Origin: Trebonia sp963836195
GTDB lineage: Bacteria > Actinomycetota > Actinomycetes > Streptosporangiales > Streptosporangiaceae
Assembly (NCBI GenBank): GCA_963836195.1
Contig: CAWIIX010000017.1
Coordinates: 186,001 to 250,000 of the forward strand
Reading direction: 5' to 3'
Length of the DNA stretch: 64,000 nt
Part shown: positions 20,747 to 29,479 of the stretch, piece after piece
Layout: each line of letters opens with the position of its first letter
Numbering within the stretch: the first letter of the stretch is position 1
The notes under the pieces: generated by a model
What the model was told of the DNA's origin: nothing
Database searches by the model: none
The model's input: the letters and a program-made list of their open reading frames with translations, nothing else
Translations under genes and position numbers: made by a program

Positions 20747-21103
20747 ATGATCGTGGACGTGCCAGATTGCTTGTTCTGCGGTATCGCTGCCGGACAGATC
20801 CCGGCCACGATCGTGCTGGACGGAAAGCGGACCCTCGCCTTCCGCGACATCAACCCTCAGTCGCCCACGCACGTCCTGGTGATCCCCAGGGATCACTACA
20901 ACGACGTCGCGGCGGTGGCCGAGGCGGGCGGCGGGCTACTTGACGAGCTCGTCAGCTCGGCGCGCGCGGTCGCGGCCGCGGAGGGGGTTGAGGACTCCGG
21001 CTACCGGGTCGTCTTCAACACCGGCGCGGACGGCGGGCAGACCGTCGGGCACGCGCACGCGCACGTCCTTGGCGGGCGTCCGATGACCTGGCCGCCCGGC
21101 TGA
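20747..21103 (+). CDS. HIT family nucleotide-binding protein
   Basis: A 118-residue histidine-triad protein with DCLFCGIAAGQIPATIV at the N-terminus and the catalytic QTVGHAHAHVLGG (HxHxH) at the C-terminus. The family hydrolyses purine nucleoside phosphoramidates; HIT genes upstream of phoH are typical of actinobacteria. ATG 20747 is used, though GTG at 20753 or 20759 would also give a normal protein. phoH follows after 20 bases. Confidence 0.88.
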   Translation: MIVDVPDCLFCGIAAGQIPATIVLDGKRTLAFRDINPQSPTHVLVIPRDHYNDVAAVAEAGGGLLDELVSSARAVAAAEGVEDSGYRVVFNTGADGGQTVGHAHAHVLGGRPMTWPPG

Positions 21104-21123
21104 CATCTCCCGAGAGCAGTGAA

Positions 21124-22161
21124 TTGACAGACACAGGCAGCGACTTGCCCAAGGCGGGGCCGGCCATTTCGCAGATCCGCATCGTCATACCTGATGGCCA
21201 CTCGATGGTTGGCCTGCTCGGGACCAGCGACGAGCTGCTGCAGGTCATCGAGCGGGAGTTCTCCGCCGACATCCACGTCCGCGGCAACGAGATCACCGTG
21301 TCCGGCCCGGCCGGGGAGACGAAGCTCGTCGGCAGGCTCTTCGACGAGCTGCTCGAGCTGCAGCGCAAGGGGGCCGAGCTGTCCCCGGACGCGGTCGAGC
21401 GCACCGTCGCCATGCTCCGCGGGCCGAGGGGCGGCGAGCCCGGCGTCCGCCCGGCCGACGTGCTGACCCAGGGCATTCTCTCGTCCCGTGGCCGGACGAT
21501 CCGGCCCAAGACGCTGAACCAGAAGCACTACGCCGACGCGATCGACAAGCACACGATCGTGTTCGCGGTCGGCCCGGCCGGCACCGGCAAGACCTACCTG
21601 GCGATGGCCAAGGCGGTCAAGGCGCTGCAGGCCAAGGAGGTCAACCGGATCATCCTGACCAGGCCCGCGGTCGAGGCGGGGGAGCGGCTCGGCTTCCTCC
21701 CCGGCACCCTCTACGAGAAGATCGACCCGTACCTGCGCCCGCTCTACGACGCCCTGCACGACATGGTCGACCCCGACTCGATCCCGAAGCTGATGGCGGC
21801 GGGCACGATCGAGATCGCCCCGCTGGCGTTCATGCGCGGCCGGTCGCTGAACGACTCGTTCATCATCCTCGACGAGGCCCAGAACACCACCCGCGAGCAG
21901 ATGAAGATGTTCCTGACCCGGCTCGGGTTCGGCTCCAAGATGGTGGTCACCGGCGACGTCACCCAGGTTGACCTGCCGGACGGCCAGGTGAGCGGCCTGC
22001 GCGTGGTCCAGGAGATTCTCGACGGCCTCGACGACATTCACTTCGCCCGGCTGACCAGCCAGGACGTGGTGAGGCACAAGCTCGTGGGGAAGATAGTCGA
22101 TGCCTACGAACGCTACGACGCGAGGTCCCAGGACCACTCAAGACGGGGAACACGACGGTGA
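21124..22161 (+). CDS. phoH: PhoH-like ATPase
   Basis: A 345-residue protein with an N-terminal KH-like part and a PhoH ATPase core: Walker A GPAGTGKT near residue 149, RPAVEAGERLGFLPG and DEAQNTT. PhoH-like ATPases linked to ybeY are thought to act in RNA processing. TTG 21124 is the start; the stop overlaps the ybeY GTG by four bases, so the two are coupled. Confidence 0.92.
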   Translation: MTDTGSDLPKAGPAISQIRIVIPDGHSMVGLLGTSDELLQVIEREFSADIHVRGNEITVSGPAGETKLVGRLFDELLELQRKGAELSPDAVERTVAMLRGPRGGEPGVRPADVLTQGILSSRGRTIRPKTLNQKHYADAIDKHTIVFAVGPAGTGKTYLAMAKAVKALQAKEVNRIILTRPAVEAGERLGFLPGTLYEKIDPYLRPLYDALHDMVDPDSIPKLMAAGTIEIAPLAFMRGRSLNDSFIILDEAQNTTREQMKMFLTRLGFGSKMVVTGDVTQVDLPDGQVSGLRVVQEILDGLDDIHFARLTSQDVVRHKLVGKIVDAYERYDARSQDHSRRGTRR

Positions 22162-23033
22162 GCGTCGAGATCAACAACGAGTCGGGGATGGCGGCCGACG
22201 AGGACGCGCTCCGCGAGCTCGCGCAGTACGTGATCGGCCAGATGGAGACGCACCCGCTGGCCGATCTGTCCATGCTCCTGGTGGACGAGGCGCACATGAC
22301 CAACCTGCACGAGAAGTGGATGGACGAGCCCGGCCCGACCGACGTGCTCTCCTTCCCGATGGACGAGCTGCGCCCGCACTCGATGGCGGGCCCGAACCGG
22401 TCCAGGGGGCGCGAGAGCGACGAGCCGGAACCGGTCCTCCTCGGCGACGTCGTGCTCTGCCCTCAGGTCGCGGCCGTCCAGGCCCGGCAGCACGGGCAGT
22501 CCACCCAGGCCGAGCTTGAGCTGCTGACCGTGCACGGCGTCCTCCACCTGCTCGGCTACGACCACGCCGACCCGGAAGAGGAAGCCGAGATGTTCGGCCT
22601 CCAGAACGAGCTCCTCCGCGACTGGCGCCTCGAGTACCCCGCCCGCGCGCAATCCGCCGCCGCCGCCCGCCGACGCCGGCCAGCGCCGAGCCCGCCGCCG
22701 CCCAGCCCGCAGCGGCCGCCGCCGAGCCCGCAGCGGCCGCCGCCGAGCCCGCAGCCGCCGCCGAGCCCGCCGGAGCCGAGCCGTCGAGCGCCGACCAGCC
22801 GAGCGCCGACCAGCCGAGCGCCGACCGGCCGAGCGCCGACCAGCCGAGCGCCGAGCCGCCCGCAGCCGACGACACGGCGGCCGGGCCGCCGGCGTCCGGG
22901 GAAGGACCGGAAGGTCCCGCCTTATGTCCGCCGCCGCCTGGCTGCTGGTCCTCGCCATCGTGCTGATCGGCCTGGCCGGCTGGTGCGCGGGCGCGAACAC
23001 GGCCCTGGCCCGGGTCGACACCGGCGGGCTTGA
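22158..23033 (+). CDS. ybeY: Endoribonuclease YbeY with abnormal low-complexity tail
   Basis: The first about 165 residues are a normal YbeY, with DVLSFPMDE and the zinc motif HGVLHLLGYDHAD; it processes 16S rRNA ends. After ARAQSAAAARR the literal frame becomes Arg/Pro-rich and ends at 23033, overlapping corC. A better codon-usage frame for 22680-22920 encodes an Ala/Glu/Pro/Ser/Asp tail (AEPAAA and SADQP repeats). Two +1 gains near 22663 and 22674, or one loss, would connect it and end the protein at 22966. The catalytic domain is unaffected. Confidence 0.85.
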   Translation: MSVEINNESGMAADEDALRELAQYVIGQMETHPLADLSMLLVDEAHMTNLHEKWMDEPGPTDVLSFPMDELRPHSMAGPNRSRGRESDEPEPVLLGDVVLCPQVAAVQARQHGQSTQAELELLTVHGVLHLLGYDHADPEEEAEMFGLQNELLRDWRLEYPARAQSAAAARRRRPAPSPPPPSPQRPPPSPQRPPPSPQPPPSPPEPSRRAPTSRAPTSRAPTGRAPTSRAPSRPQPTTRRPGRRRPGKDRKVPPYVRRRLAAGPRHRADRPGRLVRGREHGPGPGRHRRA

Positions 23034-24132
23034 CCGGTACGGCAGCCTGCTGACGCTGCTGCGCGTCTGCGCCGAGATATCGGCTGCGGTCCTGGTAACG
23101 CTGGCGTTCGGGCACTGGCTCGGCGGCGGCTGGCAGGTCTTCCTGCCCTCGGCCGGGCTGCTCCTGGTGGCCCGCTACGCGCTGATCGGGGTCGGCCCGC
23201 GGGCGATGGGCAGGCGGCGGGCCGAGCGGCTCGCCCGGACGGCGAACCGCCTGCTCAGACCGCTCGGCCCGGTCACCAAGGCGCTCGACGCGGTGGCGGG
23301 CGCGCTCCCGTTCGGCGGCCACGGCGGCGATCCCGAGCTCAACGGCCGCCCGGGCGTGGACGATCTGGTCGACTACATCGAGTCCCAGGACGAAATCGAG
23401 CCGGGCGAACGCGAGATGGTCCGCTCGGTCTTCGAGCTCGGCGACACGATCGTCCGCGAGGTCATGGTCCCGCGCACCGACATGGTCTTCATCGAGCACG
23501 ACAAGACCGTCGGCCAGGCGCTCTCCCTCGCGCTCCGCAGCGGGTTCTCCCGGATCCCGGTGACTGGCGAGAACACCGACGACGTGGTCGGGATCGGCTA
23601 CCTGAAGGACATGGTGGCGTGGGACCACGAGCACCCGGGGGCGGAGCACACCGAGCGGGTCGACACGATCATGCGCCCCGCCACCTACGTGCCCGAGTCC
23701 AAGCCGGTCGACGAGCTGCTCCGGCAGATGCAGGTGATGCGGATCCACGTGGCGATCGTCATCGACGAGTACGGCGGCACGGCCGGCCTGGTGACGATCG
23801 AGGACATCCTCGAGGAGATCGTCGGGGAGATCGCCGACGAGTACGACAACGAGCGCGCCCCGGTCGAGTGGCTCGGCCCGGGCACCGCCCGGGTGACCGC
23901 CCGGCTCCCGGTGACCGAGCTCGAGGAGCTGTTCGGCGTCACCGTCGAGGCCGAGGACGTGGAGACCGTCGGCGGCCTGCTCGCGCACGAGCTCGGCCGC
24001 GTCCCCATCGCCGGCTCCGAGGCGACGGTCGCCGGCCTGCACCTGACGGCCGAGAACGTGGCCGGCCGCCGCAATCGGCTGGGCACCGTGCTCATCGAGC
24101 GTGTTCCCGCCGAAAAAACAGAAAAAGACTAA
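22924..24132 (+). CDS. corC: CNNM/CorC-type transporter-associated protein (hemolysin family)
   Basis: A 402-residue protein with N-terminal membrane helices (LLVLAIVLIGLAGWCAGANTAL), two CBS domains (VMVPRTDMVFIEHDKT to GYLKDM, and IMRPATYVPESKPVDELL to IVIDEYGGTAGLVTIEDILEEIVGEI) and a CorC_HlyC C-terminal domain. The family is implicated in magnesium/cobalt efflux. It lies between ybeY and era as in most actinobacteria. ATG 22924 overlaps the ybeY tail. Confidence 0.9.
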   Translation: MSAAAWLLVLAIVLIGLAGWCAGANTALARVDTGGLDRYGSLLTLLRVCAEISAAVLVTLAFGHWLGGGWQVFLPSAGLLLVARYALIGVGPRAMGRRRAERLARTANRLLRPLGPVTKALDAVAGALPFGGHGGDPELNGRPGVDDLVDYIESQDEIEPGEREMVRSVFELGDTIVREVMVPRTDMVFIEHDKTVGQALSLALRSGFSRIPVTGENTDDVVGIGYLKDMVAWDHEHPGAEHTERVDTIMRPATYVPESKPVDELLRQMQVMRIHVAIVIDEYGGTAGLVTIEDILEEIVGEIADEYDNERAPVEWLGPGTARVTARLPVTELEELFGVTVEAEDVETVGGLLAHELGRVPIAGSEATVAGLHLTAENVAGRRNRLGTVLIERVPAEKTEKD

Positions 24133-24388
24133 AAATTTCAAAATCGTCAGCTCGAACGGACCCTGGTTCCACGCAATAGCACACCTTGTCCAGTTATTCG
24201 CGGCTGGCGTGACAGCAGGGAATTACCGGCCAGGAAAATCCCCCGAAATCGAGCGCGTACCCGACGGCGCACTAGGCGCTGGCGCGCCCCGGCATTCCCG
24301 ATATGTCACTGCCTGGCCGGAGTCGTCCGGCCGCCCTCCGGCTGGCCGGCTCTCGTTGGCCGCGGACGGGCTCACTACACTCACACCC
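24133..24388. repeat. Intergenic region with dispersed repeat copy (core 24152-24162)
   Basis: TCGAACGGACC at 24152-24162 follows A-rich sequence (24122-24144) 20 bases after the corC stop. On the minus strand the A-rich arm reads as T-tracts, like the copy at 7393-7418. Nothing else is supported before the next start. Confidence 0.45.
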
Positions 24389-24739
24389 GTGAGCGAAATG
24401 ACAGCCGACGCGCTGGACGCGGAGGATCAGAAGATCATCACGCTGGCGCGGTCGTCCCGGGCCCGGGTGGCGGCGTCCGAGGGCGCGGCCGTCCGCGACG
24501 AGACCGGCCGCACCTACACCGCCGCCGCCGTCGCGCTGCCGTCGCTCCGGCTGTCCGCGCTGCGCCTGGCGGTCGCGATGGCAGTCTCCAGCGGGGCGGA
24601 AAGCCTCGAGGCAGCCGCCCTCGTCAGCGACTCCGACCCCGACCCCGGCGACCTGGCGGCGGTGCGCGACCTAGGCCCCACCGCCCCCGTCTTCCACGCC
24701 GCCCCCGACGGCACCCTCCGCGCCACCCTAACCCCCTAA
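24389..24739 (+). CDS. Cytidine-deaminase-like small protein lacking the zinc site
   Basis: A 116-residue protein (MTADALDAEDQKIITLARSSRARVAASEGAAVRDETGRTY, ALPSLRLSALRLAVAMAVSSG). It resembles the short actinobacterial proteins next to era that are often named cytidine deaminase. I see neither the HAE nor the PCxxC zinc motif, so it is probably not catalytic. GTG 24389 or ATG 24398 could start it. Confidence 0.65.
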   Translation: MSEMTADALDAEDQKIITLARSSRARVAASEGAAVRDETGRTYTAAAVALPSLRLSALRLAVAMAVSSGAESLEAAALVSDSDPDPGDLAAVRDLGPTAPVFHAAPDGTLRATLTP

Positions 24740-24913
24740 CCCCCCGCCCCTCAGCCCCGCGCGCCGCCACCTCGCGCGCGCCAACCAGGCGCCCGCCACC
24801 TCGCGCCCGCCAACCTCGCGCCCGCCAACCTCGCGCCCGAGCCCCGCCCCCACGTCCCGGGCCCCGCGCGCCCCGCAGTCCCCGCGCGCCTCCACCACCC
24901 CGCCGCCCAGCGA

Positions 24914-24963
24914 GCCAAATGCGCCTTTGGGCAGGCAAGAGTGAGCCCAAACGCGCATTTGGC
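24914..24963. terminator. Long hairpin between convergent genes
   Basis: 19-nt arms (24914-24932 and 24945-24963) are complementary with one mismatch around a 12-nt loop; each arm contains CCAAATGCGC or its complement. It sits between the cytidine-deaminase-like gene and the Nudix gene, so it could end transcription in both directions. 24740-24913 is C-rich with nothing else supported. Confidence 0.7.
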
Positions 24964-25024
24964 ACCCACGGACGCGGCGTTTCGGGTCGATGGCGTAGCC
25001 GACAGGGAGCCGAGCCCGCCCGTG

Positions 25025-25519
25025 TCAGTTTCGGGGGAGGCGGATGGGGCCGTTGGGGATATCGCCGCGCACGAGCCGGTCAAGCAGGTCGGCCAGGGTC
25101 GGCGGGCGGACGTCGTCGGTGGTTTCCCTCAGCTCGTCCAGCGTCCACCAGCGGTGCCCGGTGATGAACGACCGTTCGAACTCCTCCTGCCCGTCGGTCT
25201 CGATCACCGAATGCGGAACCCGCAGGAAGAAGAACGAGTGGGCGCCGAGAAACAGCGTCCCGTCGTGATCGCCCTTCCACTGCGCCGACGACGTCGCGAC
25301 GACCGGTCCGAGCTCGTCTTCGGTGCAGGCGAACCCGGTCTCCTCCGACAGCTCGCGCACCGCCGCCTGTGTGACCGTCTCGCCCCGGTGAACTCCGCCG
25401 CCCGGGGTGAACCACCAGGTTCTCCCGGCCCCGTCAGCGGAGCTGAAGAGGAGCACCCGCTCGTCCGGATCGACGACCAGCAACCGCGCGGTCGGCCGCC
25501 ACACCGGGGTCTCAGCCAT
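25025..25519 (-). CDS. Nudix hydrolase
   Basis: A 164-residue protein with a complete Nudix box: GGGVHRGETVTQAAVRELSEETGF at about residues 38-61 (G-x5-E-x7-REL-x-EE-x-G). These enzymes hydrolyse nucleoside diphosphates linked to other moieties; the substrate cannot be deduced. ATG at 25517-25519 is 43 bases from the divergent era start. Confidence 0.88.
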   Translation of the reverse strand: MAETPVWRPTARLLVVDPDERVLLFSSADGAGRTWWFTPGGGVHRGETVTQAAVRELSEETGFACTEDELGPVVATSSAQWKGDHDGTLFLGAHSFFFLRVPHSVIETDGQEEFERSFITGHRWWTLDELRETTDDVRPPTLADLLDRLVRGDIPNGPIRLPRN

Positions 25520-25562
25520 GCCAACGACGGTAGCGGTCACCGGAATGCGGGACAATCTAATA

Positions 25563-26540
25563 ATGAGCCCGCCGCGAGTGACCGAGAAAAAGGCCGGGCG
25601 TGCCAAGAAGACCGGCCCGCCGTCGGCCGCCGCGTCGGCCGAGCCCGTTTTCCGATCTGGTTTCGCGTGCCTGGTCGGCCGCCCCAACGTCGGCAAGTCC
25701 ACCCTGACCAACGCGCTCGTCGGGGCCAAGGTCGCGATTACCAGCGACCGCCCGCAGACGACCCGCAGGGTCATCCGCGGCATCGTCCACCGGCCCGACG
25801 CGCAGCTCGTCATCCTCGACACGCCGGGCCTGCACCGGCCGAGGACGCTGCTCGGCGAGCGCCTTGACAGCCTCGTCCGGTCCACCCTGACCGAGGTCGA
25901 CCTGGTCGGGTTCTGCGTCCCGGCTCCGGACGACGTCGGACCGGGCGACAAGTACCTGGCCCGCGAGCTCGCCGGCCTGAAGAACACGCCGGTCGTCGCG
26001 ATCGTCACCAAGACCGACCAGGCCTCGCAGACCCGGGTGGCCGAGCAGCTCCTCGCGGTCAGCCAGCTCGGGGACTGGGCGGACGTGATCCCGGTCTCCG
26101 CCGTCGCCGGCTACCAGCTCGACGCTCTGGTCGACGTCCTCGTCAGCCACCTGCCCGAGGGTCCGCCGCTGTACCCGGACGGCGACCTGACCGACGAGCC
26201 CGAGCAGATCATGGTGGCCGAGCTGATCCGCGAGGCCGCCCTCGAGGGCGTCCGCGACGAGCTCCCGCACTCGATCGCGGTGCTGGTCGAGGAGATGGGC
26301 CCCCGCGAGGGGCAGCCGGACCTGACCGACGTCTACGCCGAGATCTACGTGGAGCGGCCGAGCCAGAAGGCGATCGTGATCGGCACCAAGGGCGAGCGGC
26401 TGAAGGACGTCGGCACCCGGGCCCGCCGCCAGATCGAGGCCCTGCTCGGCTCGCGGGTCTACCTGGACCTGCACGTGCGGATCGCCAAGGACTGGCAGCG
26501 CAACCCCAAGTACCTGCGCCGCCTCGGTTTCTACGACTGA
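25563..26540 (+). CDS. era: GTPase Era
   Basis: A 325-residue protein with G1 GRPNVGKST near residue 39, DTPGLHRPR, TKTDQ, and the C-terminal KH domain (ERPSQKAIVIGTKGERLKDVG). Era binds 16S rRNA and governs 30S maturation. ATG 25563 begins a short basic extension before the G domain. The frame is intact. The 3' end overlaps the convergent GNAT gene by 10 bases. Confidence 0.95.
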   Translation: MSPPRVTEKKAGRAKKTGPPSAAASAEPVFRSGFACLVGRPNVGKSTLTNALVGAKVAITSDRPQTTRRVIRGIVHRPDAQLVILDTPGLHRPRTLLGERLDSLVRSTLTEVDLVGFCVPAPDDVGPGDKYLARELAGLKNTPVVAIVTKTDQASQTRVAEQLLAVSQLGDWADVIPVSAVAGYQLDALVDVLVSHLPEGPPLYPDGDLTDEPEQIMVAELIREAALEGVRDELPHSIAVLVEEMGPREGQPDLTDVYAEIYVERPSQKAIVIGTKGERLKDVGTRARRQIEALLGSRVYLDLHVRIAKDWQRNPKYLRRLGFYD

Positions 26541-27559
26541 GCTATCTCCGACCGGCCGAGGAGGCCCGCGACCGCCGCGTCGTAGTACCGCCAGCCCGGT
26601 CCGGCCACCTCGTACCCCAGCTGCTCGTTGACCGCGATCATGTGGTCGTTGGCGGCCGCGTTGCCGGTCATGATGAACTCGAGCTGGGGCTCCGTCTCGG
26701 CCAGCAGCTCCAGCATCGCCGTCTTCACCAGCAGCCCCAGCCGGTGTCCCCGATGGGACCTGGTCACGGCCGTGAGCTCCTGGAATCCCCAGCTCGGGGA
26801 CTCGGGATCGACGATCACCCCGGTGTAGGCGGCCATCTCGCCGGTCGCGTCGTGCAGCGCCGCGACGCTGTGGTCGCGCAGCAGCCCGGCCCGGACGTGG
26901 CCGCCGGTGCGCTCCCGGAGCCGCGCGCCGTCCCAGATCTCGGGCTGGACGTTCTCGCCGTGGGGGGCGTCCTCGAAGGCGTTGACGACGTGCGCCAGCG
27001 GGGCGAGGTACTGGTCGGGGATGTCGCCGGTCCAGCGCACCAGCGAGTACCCGGCCGCCGCCCGCGCCGCCGACTCGCGCAGCTCGGCGACCTTCGCCGC
27101 CTCGATCTTGGCCAGGTACTGCACCCGCCTGACCTCGACCAGCCCCGGCTTGCCGTTGACCGCGGCGGCGAACGCCTCGCCGGGCGACCCGGTCACCACC
27201 GGGGCGCTCAGCACCGACCGCCCGTTCGCCGCCGCCCGCGCCGCCTCGTGGCGCAGCAGGGCGCGGCCGTAACCGCGTCGCCGCGCGGACGGGTGCACCA
27301 CCGGCCCGCCGCCCGCGCGGTCGAGGTTCTCCAGGTCGTGCAGCTGCATGCGGTAGTAGCCGACGACCCGGCCCTCGCCGTCGGCCGCGAACCAGACCTC
27401 GCCCGGTGTCTTGTCGAACCCCTGACGAAGGTAGAGGGCGAAGGTCCCGGCCGAGAACGGCGGATCGTCGGCCTCGTCGGCGCGGTGCGCCGCGACATGG
27501 AGCCGATGGCAGGCCGAGGTGATCGTCTCGTCGGCCGGATCCCACCGTTCGATGCGCAT
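26531..27559 (-). CDS. Double-domain GNAT acetyltransferase, paralog 1
   Basis: 342 residues with two GNAT folds: RRRGYGRALLRHEA near residue 95 (acetyl-CoA pyrophosphate loop) and SHRGHRLGLLVKTAML near residue 266. The spacing recalls mycothiol synthase-type tandem GNATs, but family assignment is not secure. Two similar genes follow at 28354-29386 and 29480-30484. It starts with MRIERWDPADE at ATG 27559. Confidence 0.78.
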   Translation of the reverse strand: MRIERWDPADETITSACHRLHVAAHRADEADDPPFSAGTFALYLRQGFDKTPGEVWFAADGEGRVVGYYRMQLHDLENLDRAGGGPVVHPSARRRGYGRALLRHEAARAAANGRSVLSAPVVTGSPGEAFAAAVNGKPGLVEVRRVQYLAKIEAAKVAELRESAARAAAGYSLVRWTGDIPDQYLAPLAHVVNAFEDAPHGENVQPEIWDGARLRERTGGHVRAGLLRDHSVAALHDATGEMAAYTGVIVDPESPSWGFQELTAVTRSHRGHRLGLLVKTAMLELLAETEPQLEFIMTGNAAANDHMIAVNEQLGYEVAGPGWRYYDAAVAGLLGRSEIAQS

Positions 27560-27733
27560 CCGTCAAGCCAACCCGATTCCCCCTCCGAGCGCATCCTATT
27601 TTCCGGTCCAGCAGATTAAGTTTTCGATTAATCGACCGATATATCATGAAATATCCGGACTCTGAGGATGCCGTCGCGCGGCCGCACGCGGTACGCTGAC
27701 CTGCTGGGTCACCCTCGCACCGAAGGAACGGAC

Positions 27734-28357
27734 ATGCCCGCATTCATTCTCTGGGGCCTGCGCGTCATCTACCGGACGCTCGGTAACGGCGTGTTCTTCT
27801 GCCGTCGCTGCGGCGGCGACCGCAAGTACCGGCACCGGGCCGGCCGGCGGTTCATCACCGTGTTCTTCATCCCGCTGATACCGCTGACCAGGACCGGCGA
27901 GCACGTCCAGTGCCGAACCTGTAAGACCAGGTACGTCACCGAGGTGCTCAGGCTCCCGACCACCGCCGCGCTGCAGCTCTCGCTCACGGCCGGCATGCGC
28001 GCCCTGGTCACCGCCATCCTCCGGGTCGGCGACCCGGGCAGCCCGCTCGCCCGCCGCCGCGCGATCGAGGCCGTCGCCGGGACGGGGCAGCGGGACTACG
28101 ACGAGGACGCCCTTGACGCCGACCTGGCCGAGCCGGCCGAGGACGAGGTACCGAGGATCGCCGCCTTCGGCAGCCAGCTCCAGGTCGAGGCCAGGGAGTG
28201 GTACCTGGCCGAGGCCATCAGGATCGCGCTGGCGGACGGCCCGCTGACGGCGGCCCAGCGCGCGGCCACCGGGCACCTGGCGACCGCCCTGGGCATGACC
28301 CAGGCCCAGGCGATCGGCGTGCTGGCGCTGACCGAGCAGAACGCCGGCCAGAACTAG
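27734..28357 (+). CDS. Zinc-ribbon protein with TerB-like C-terminus
   Basis: 207 residues. The N-terminal membrane-proximal part has a zinc ribbon (FFCRRCGGDRKY, then CRTCKTRYVTEV) flanking a hydrophobic stretch (FITVFFIPLIPL). The C-terminal helical region (EAREWYLAEAIRIALADGPLTAAQ) resembles TerB-type tellurite-resistance-associated helices. The function is unknown. A GAAGGAA site precedes ATG 27734. It is embedded between GNAT paralogs on the opposite strand. Confidence 0.7.
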   Translation: MPAFILWGLRVIYRTLGNGVFFCRRCGGDRKYRHRAGRRFITVFFIPLIPLTRTGEHVQCRTCKTRYVTEVLRLPTTAALQLSLTAGMRALVTAILRVGDPGSPLARRRAIEAVAGTGQRDYDEDALDADLAEPAEDEVPRIAAFGSQLQVEAREWYLAEAIRIALADGPLTAAQRAATGHLATALGMTQAQAIGVLALTEQNAGQN

Positions 28358-29386
28358 CGGGCGCGCGCCTGAGGCGCCGCCGGCGACCGGTAGAGGTCCG
28401 CGACCGCTATCTCGTAGGACTGCCCGGGCGGCTCCAGGAGCTGGTAGCCGAGCTCCTGGTTGATCGCGATCATGTGCTGGTTGACGGCGGCGTTGCCGGT
28501 TATGATCCGCTCCAGCTGCGGCTCGGCCTCCGCCAGCCAGCCGAGCATCGCGGTCTTGACCAGCAGGCCGAGCCGGTGCCCGCGGTGCGGGCGGGTGACC
28601 GCCGTCAGCAGCTGGTATCCCCACCCCGGTGACTCCGAGTCGGCCTCGACATCGGTCACCGCCGCCATCTCGCCGCTCGCTGCGTGCACCGCGGCGACCG
28701 TGTACACGTGCCTGCCGCGCCGCTCCCGCGCCTCGTCGTACTCGCGGACCCGGTCGGCGTCCCAGACCTCCTCCTCCTGCCCGGGGTCGTGCGGCATGTC
28801 GTTGGCCGCGTTCAGCACCCCGGCGAACCCGGTCAGGTACTGGTCGGGCGTGCGGCCCTGCCAGGACACGAGCGAGTACCCGGCCGCCGCGCGGGCGGCC
28901 CGCTCACGGAGCGCCGCGATGTGGCCGGCCGGGATCTCGCCCAGCGCGAGCACCCGCCGGGCGTCCACCAGGCCGGCCGTGGCGCCGGCCCGCGCGGCGA
29001 ACGCCGCCCCGGCTGTGCCCTGGAGCACCTCGCCCCGCAGCACCGATCGCCCGTGGTCGGCCGCCCGCATCGCCGCGTGCCCTAGCAGCGCCCGGCCGAG
29101 GCCGCCCCGACGGCTGGCCGGATGCACGAACAGGTTCAGCACGCCGCGGTCGAGGTTCTCCCGGTCGGGCAGCCTGAGCTGGTACCAGCCCGCGATGCCG
29201 CCGGCCGCGGGGTCTTCGGCCACCCACAGCTCGATCGGCTGCTCCGGGTGCGTGAGCCAGCCGCGTCAGCCGGCGCAGCGTCAGCGGCGGCCCGAACGGG
29301 TCATCGGCGGCGATCGCCGCCGTCACCACCTCATGGCACGCCCGGACCGCGGCCGGGTCGGTTCCATCCCATCGCACGATGCCCAT
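28354..29386 (-). CDS. Double-domain GNAT acetyltransferase, paralog 2, one +1 shift
   Basis: Joined product about 344 residues, closely similar to the gene at 29480-30484 (GLGRALLGHAAMRAADHGRSVL; RPHRGHRLGLLVKTAMLGWLAEAEPQLERIITGNAAVNQHMIAIN). One extra base at 29263 interrupts the N-terminal part. The intact paralog reads RLRGWLEYP where this gene needs RLTGWLTHP, placing the extra base exactly between ACG and GGC codons. Length 1033 is one more than a multiple of three. ATG 29386 is used. Confidence 0.78.
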
Positions 29387-29479
29387 GCCGACCACCTAAC
29401 CGCGCCCGGCCCGCCCGGCGCGACCCATTTTCCGGGCCGGGCAAGACCAGCCGGAAAGCAGGCGGGGGGCGCAGCCGGG

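Noticed and set aside
22690..22870. Array of short repeats that might suggest CRISPR
   Set aside because: Repeats are contiguous and in-frame multiples of coding triplets with no unique spacers. It is low-complexity coding sequence.
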